DNA from: an uncultured Peptococcaceae bacterium
GTDB lineage: Bacteria; Bacillota; Peptococcia; Peptococcales; Peptococcaceae
Assembly: GCA_910585405.1 (NCBI GenBank)
Contig: CAJUDO010000010.1
Coordinates: 1-64,000 of the forward strand
Length of the DNA stretch: 64,000 nucleotides
Reading direction: 5' to 3'
Shown here: positions 62,845 to 64,000 of the stretch, piece by piece
How positions within the stretch are numbered: position 1 is the stretch's first letter
Layout: each line of letters opens with the position of its first letter
Made by a program: the position numbers and the translations under genes
Notes under the pieces: model-generated
The model's database searches: none
What the model was told of the DNA's origin: nothing
Seen by the model: the letters and a program-made list of their open reading frames with translations, nothing else

Positions 62845-63759
62845 ATGGAGTCAGTGATTGTCACAGAAGGACTGAGTAAACAATATGGAAAGCTGCTGCG
62901 GGTAAACCGTTTGAATCTGAGTGTGCCTGAAGGTGCAATCTATGGATTCTTGGGGCCAAATGGGGCCGGAAAATCCACTACGCTGAAAATGCTGTTGGGT
63001 CTGGTGAATCCCACTGCGGGAGAGATTGATATATTGGGACAGCGGATGGAGCGCAAACATCGCCTGCAGATTTTACAACAGGTGGGGGCATTGATAGAGG
63101 CTCCCAGCTATTATGGGCATCTCAGCGGGGAAGAAAACCTGCGCATCTTGCAGAAATTGCGCAATGTACCGGAGCGCAATGTACGAGAAGTTCTGAAAAT
63201 TGTGCGTTTGAGTGAACACAAACATAAAAAGGTAAGCCAATATTCCTTGGGGATGAAACAGCGGTTGGGGTTGGCCGGAGCTCTGCTGGCCTTTCCAAAG
63301 CTCCTGATTCTGGATGAACCCACCAATGGATTAGACCCTGCGGGGATTCAGGAGTTGAGAGAATTGATTTGTTCTTTGCCGGCACGCTATGATATGACGG
63401 TGGTGCTTTCCAGCCATTTACTCAGCGAGATTGACCAGATGGCAGATGTAGTAGGAATTATTCGTGAGGGCAATCTGATTTTTCAAGGCAGGTTGGAACG
63501 GCTTCACGATATGGGACAACGGAGATTGGCATTGCGCACGGACAATAACAATTTAGCTGCAGCGTTATTGAGAGAAAAAGGAATTTCTCTGCAGCAAAAT
63601 GGGCAATGGCTGTTTTTGCCCGATTTAGATGACGGTACAGTGGCTGCCTGCGGAAAATTTCTTTTAGAGCGGCAGATTCATTTGCTGCGGCTGGAGGAGC
63701 GACAAAAAAGTCTGGAAGATATCTTTTTGGAGCTTACCGGAGAGGACGTGGGCGTATGA
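62845..63759 (+). CDS. ABC transporter ATPase, BcrA/lantibiotic-immunity type
   Basis: The product has 304 residues from ATG 62845, after AAAAGGAG; the GTG at 62836 is too close to that site. G-P-N-G-A-G-K-S-T is near 37, Y-S-L-G-M-K-Q-R-L near 134 and L-L-I-L-D-E-P-T-N-G-L near 153. The C-terminal 80 residues resemble BcrA-type ATPases. It is followed with a 4-base overlap by a permease. Such pairs export peptide antibiotics or lantibiotics. Confidence 0.88.
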   Translation: MESVIVTEGLSKQYGKLLRVNRLNLSVPEGAIYGFLGPNGAGKSTTLKMLLGLVNPTAGEIDILGQRMERKHRLQILQQVGALIEAPSYYGHLSGEENLRILQKLRNVPERNVREVLKIVRLSEHKHKKVSQYSLGMKQRLGLAGALLAFPKLLILDEPTNGLDPAGIQELRELICSLPARYDMTVVLSSHLLSEIDQMADVVGIIREGNLIFQGRLERLHDMGQRRLALRTDNNNLAAALLREKGISLQQNGQWLFLPDLDDGTVAACGKFLLERQIHLLRLEERQKSLEDIFLELTGEDVGV

Positions 63760-64000
63760 ACATGAAATTGTGGAACACTCTGCAGCTGGAATTTTTCAAA
63801 CTGCGGGGGCGGATGCTCTGGCTGTTGCCTGTGTTGTTGCTCTTGCTGCAGGCGGCTTGGATGTGGTGGGGGATGAAAAGCATGAGTCATCAGGAAATCA
63901 TCCAGGGATGGCAGCATTATCTCTATCAACTTCCAGTTTTAAACGCGATCATGCTGCCCGTTTTGATGGCGGTCATGGGTTCTCGCATTGCTGATATAGA
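63756..64000 (+). CDS. ABC exporter permease, partial at window end
   Basis: The frame starts with ATG 63756 overlapping the previous stop and stays open to the window end (81 codons). It begins L-E-F-F-K-L-R-G-R and has a membrane helix near 22-40, typical of the BcrB/ABC-2 permease family. It completes the exporter with the ATPase upstream. Confidence 0.8.
   Translation, partial: MNMKLWNTLQLEFFKLRGRMLWLLPVLLLLLQAAWMWWGMKSMSHQEIIQGWQHYLYQLPVLNAIMLPVLMAVMGSRIADI

Noticed and set aside
1..64000. CRISPR arrays, insertion sequences, rRNA or prophage genes
   Set aside because: No regularly spaced repeats, transposase domains, rRNA sequence or phage structural genes were seen on either strand.

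Overview
The window looks like a low-GC anaerobic Firmicute, probably gut or rumen and possibly a Negativicute. The pointers are a complete dissimilatory sulfite reductase cluster, glycyl radical enzymes, cytochrome bd, many organic-anion transporters and frequent TTG/GTG starts. The assignment is inferential; no rRNA is present to settle it. Genes run mostly on the + strand.

Region 1 (1 to about 15.8 kb) is an accessory island. Its last gene ends beside the 3' end of a tRNA-Lys gene, the usual place for integrated elements. It carries a type VII secretion (EssC)-like ATPase, a protein built from short VP-x3-VS repeats, a UBC-fold E2-like protein, a JAMM (JAB) peptidase and a ThiF/E1-like enzyme. 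These are followed by two small helical WXG100-like proteins, a secreted-toxin candidate with a NucA/NucB DNase domain, and a DUF2625-type immunity protein. A transglutaminase-like protein, a ClpP-like protease, an AAA-like protein without the P-loop lysine, a VirD4/TraG coupling ATPase and a membrane HExxH peptidase complete it. Together this reads as a toxin-export locus with its own ubiquitin-like conjugation and deconjugation enzymes. It is my main candidate for an undescribed system.

Region 2 (15.9-20.9 kb) is ordinary chromosome: tRNA-Lys, an M23 cell-wall peptidase, an alpha/beta hydrolase and an Lsa-type ABC-F ribosome-protection gene. The ABC-F leader shows a convincing transcription attenuator.

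Region 3 (20.9-37.4 kb) is sulfur metabolism. dsrN-like cobyrinate-synthase homologue, ferredoxin, dsrA, dsrB, dsrD, a 66-residue unknown and dsrC are followed by two paralogous glycyl radical enzymes. Their key residues are almost collinear with isethionate sulfite-lyase. Between them lie an SDR dehydrogenase, a LysR regulator, an SLC13-like carrier, an MFS carrier and a ferredoxin-nitroreductase. The likely logic is sulfonate uptake, radical C-S cleavage to sulfite plus a carbonyl compound, reduction of the carbonyl by the SDR, and reduction of sulfite by DsrAB/DsrC. No GRE activase and no dsrMKJOP lie in the window.

Region 4 (37.4-48.6 kb) holds small exported proteins, a probable 6S RNA gene, a split chromate transporter, a TrpR-like regulator, cydAB, a YitT protein and a LysR regulator. 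Region 5 (48.7-58.7 kb) is organic-acid metabolism: an amidohydrolase, two more SLC13-like carriers, LysR, an old-yellow-enzyme-type reductase interrupted by one amber codon, and an MFS carrier. Region 6 (58.7-64 kb) holds potABC with an unusual PotA and the start of a BcrA-type ABC exporter. Three broken or chimeric genes (near 38.4, 54.5 and 58.2 kb) show ongoing gene decay.
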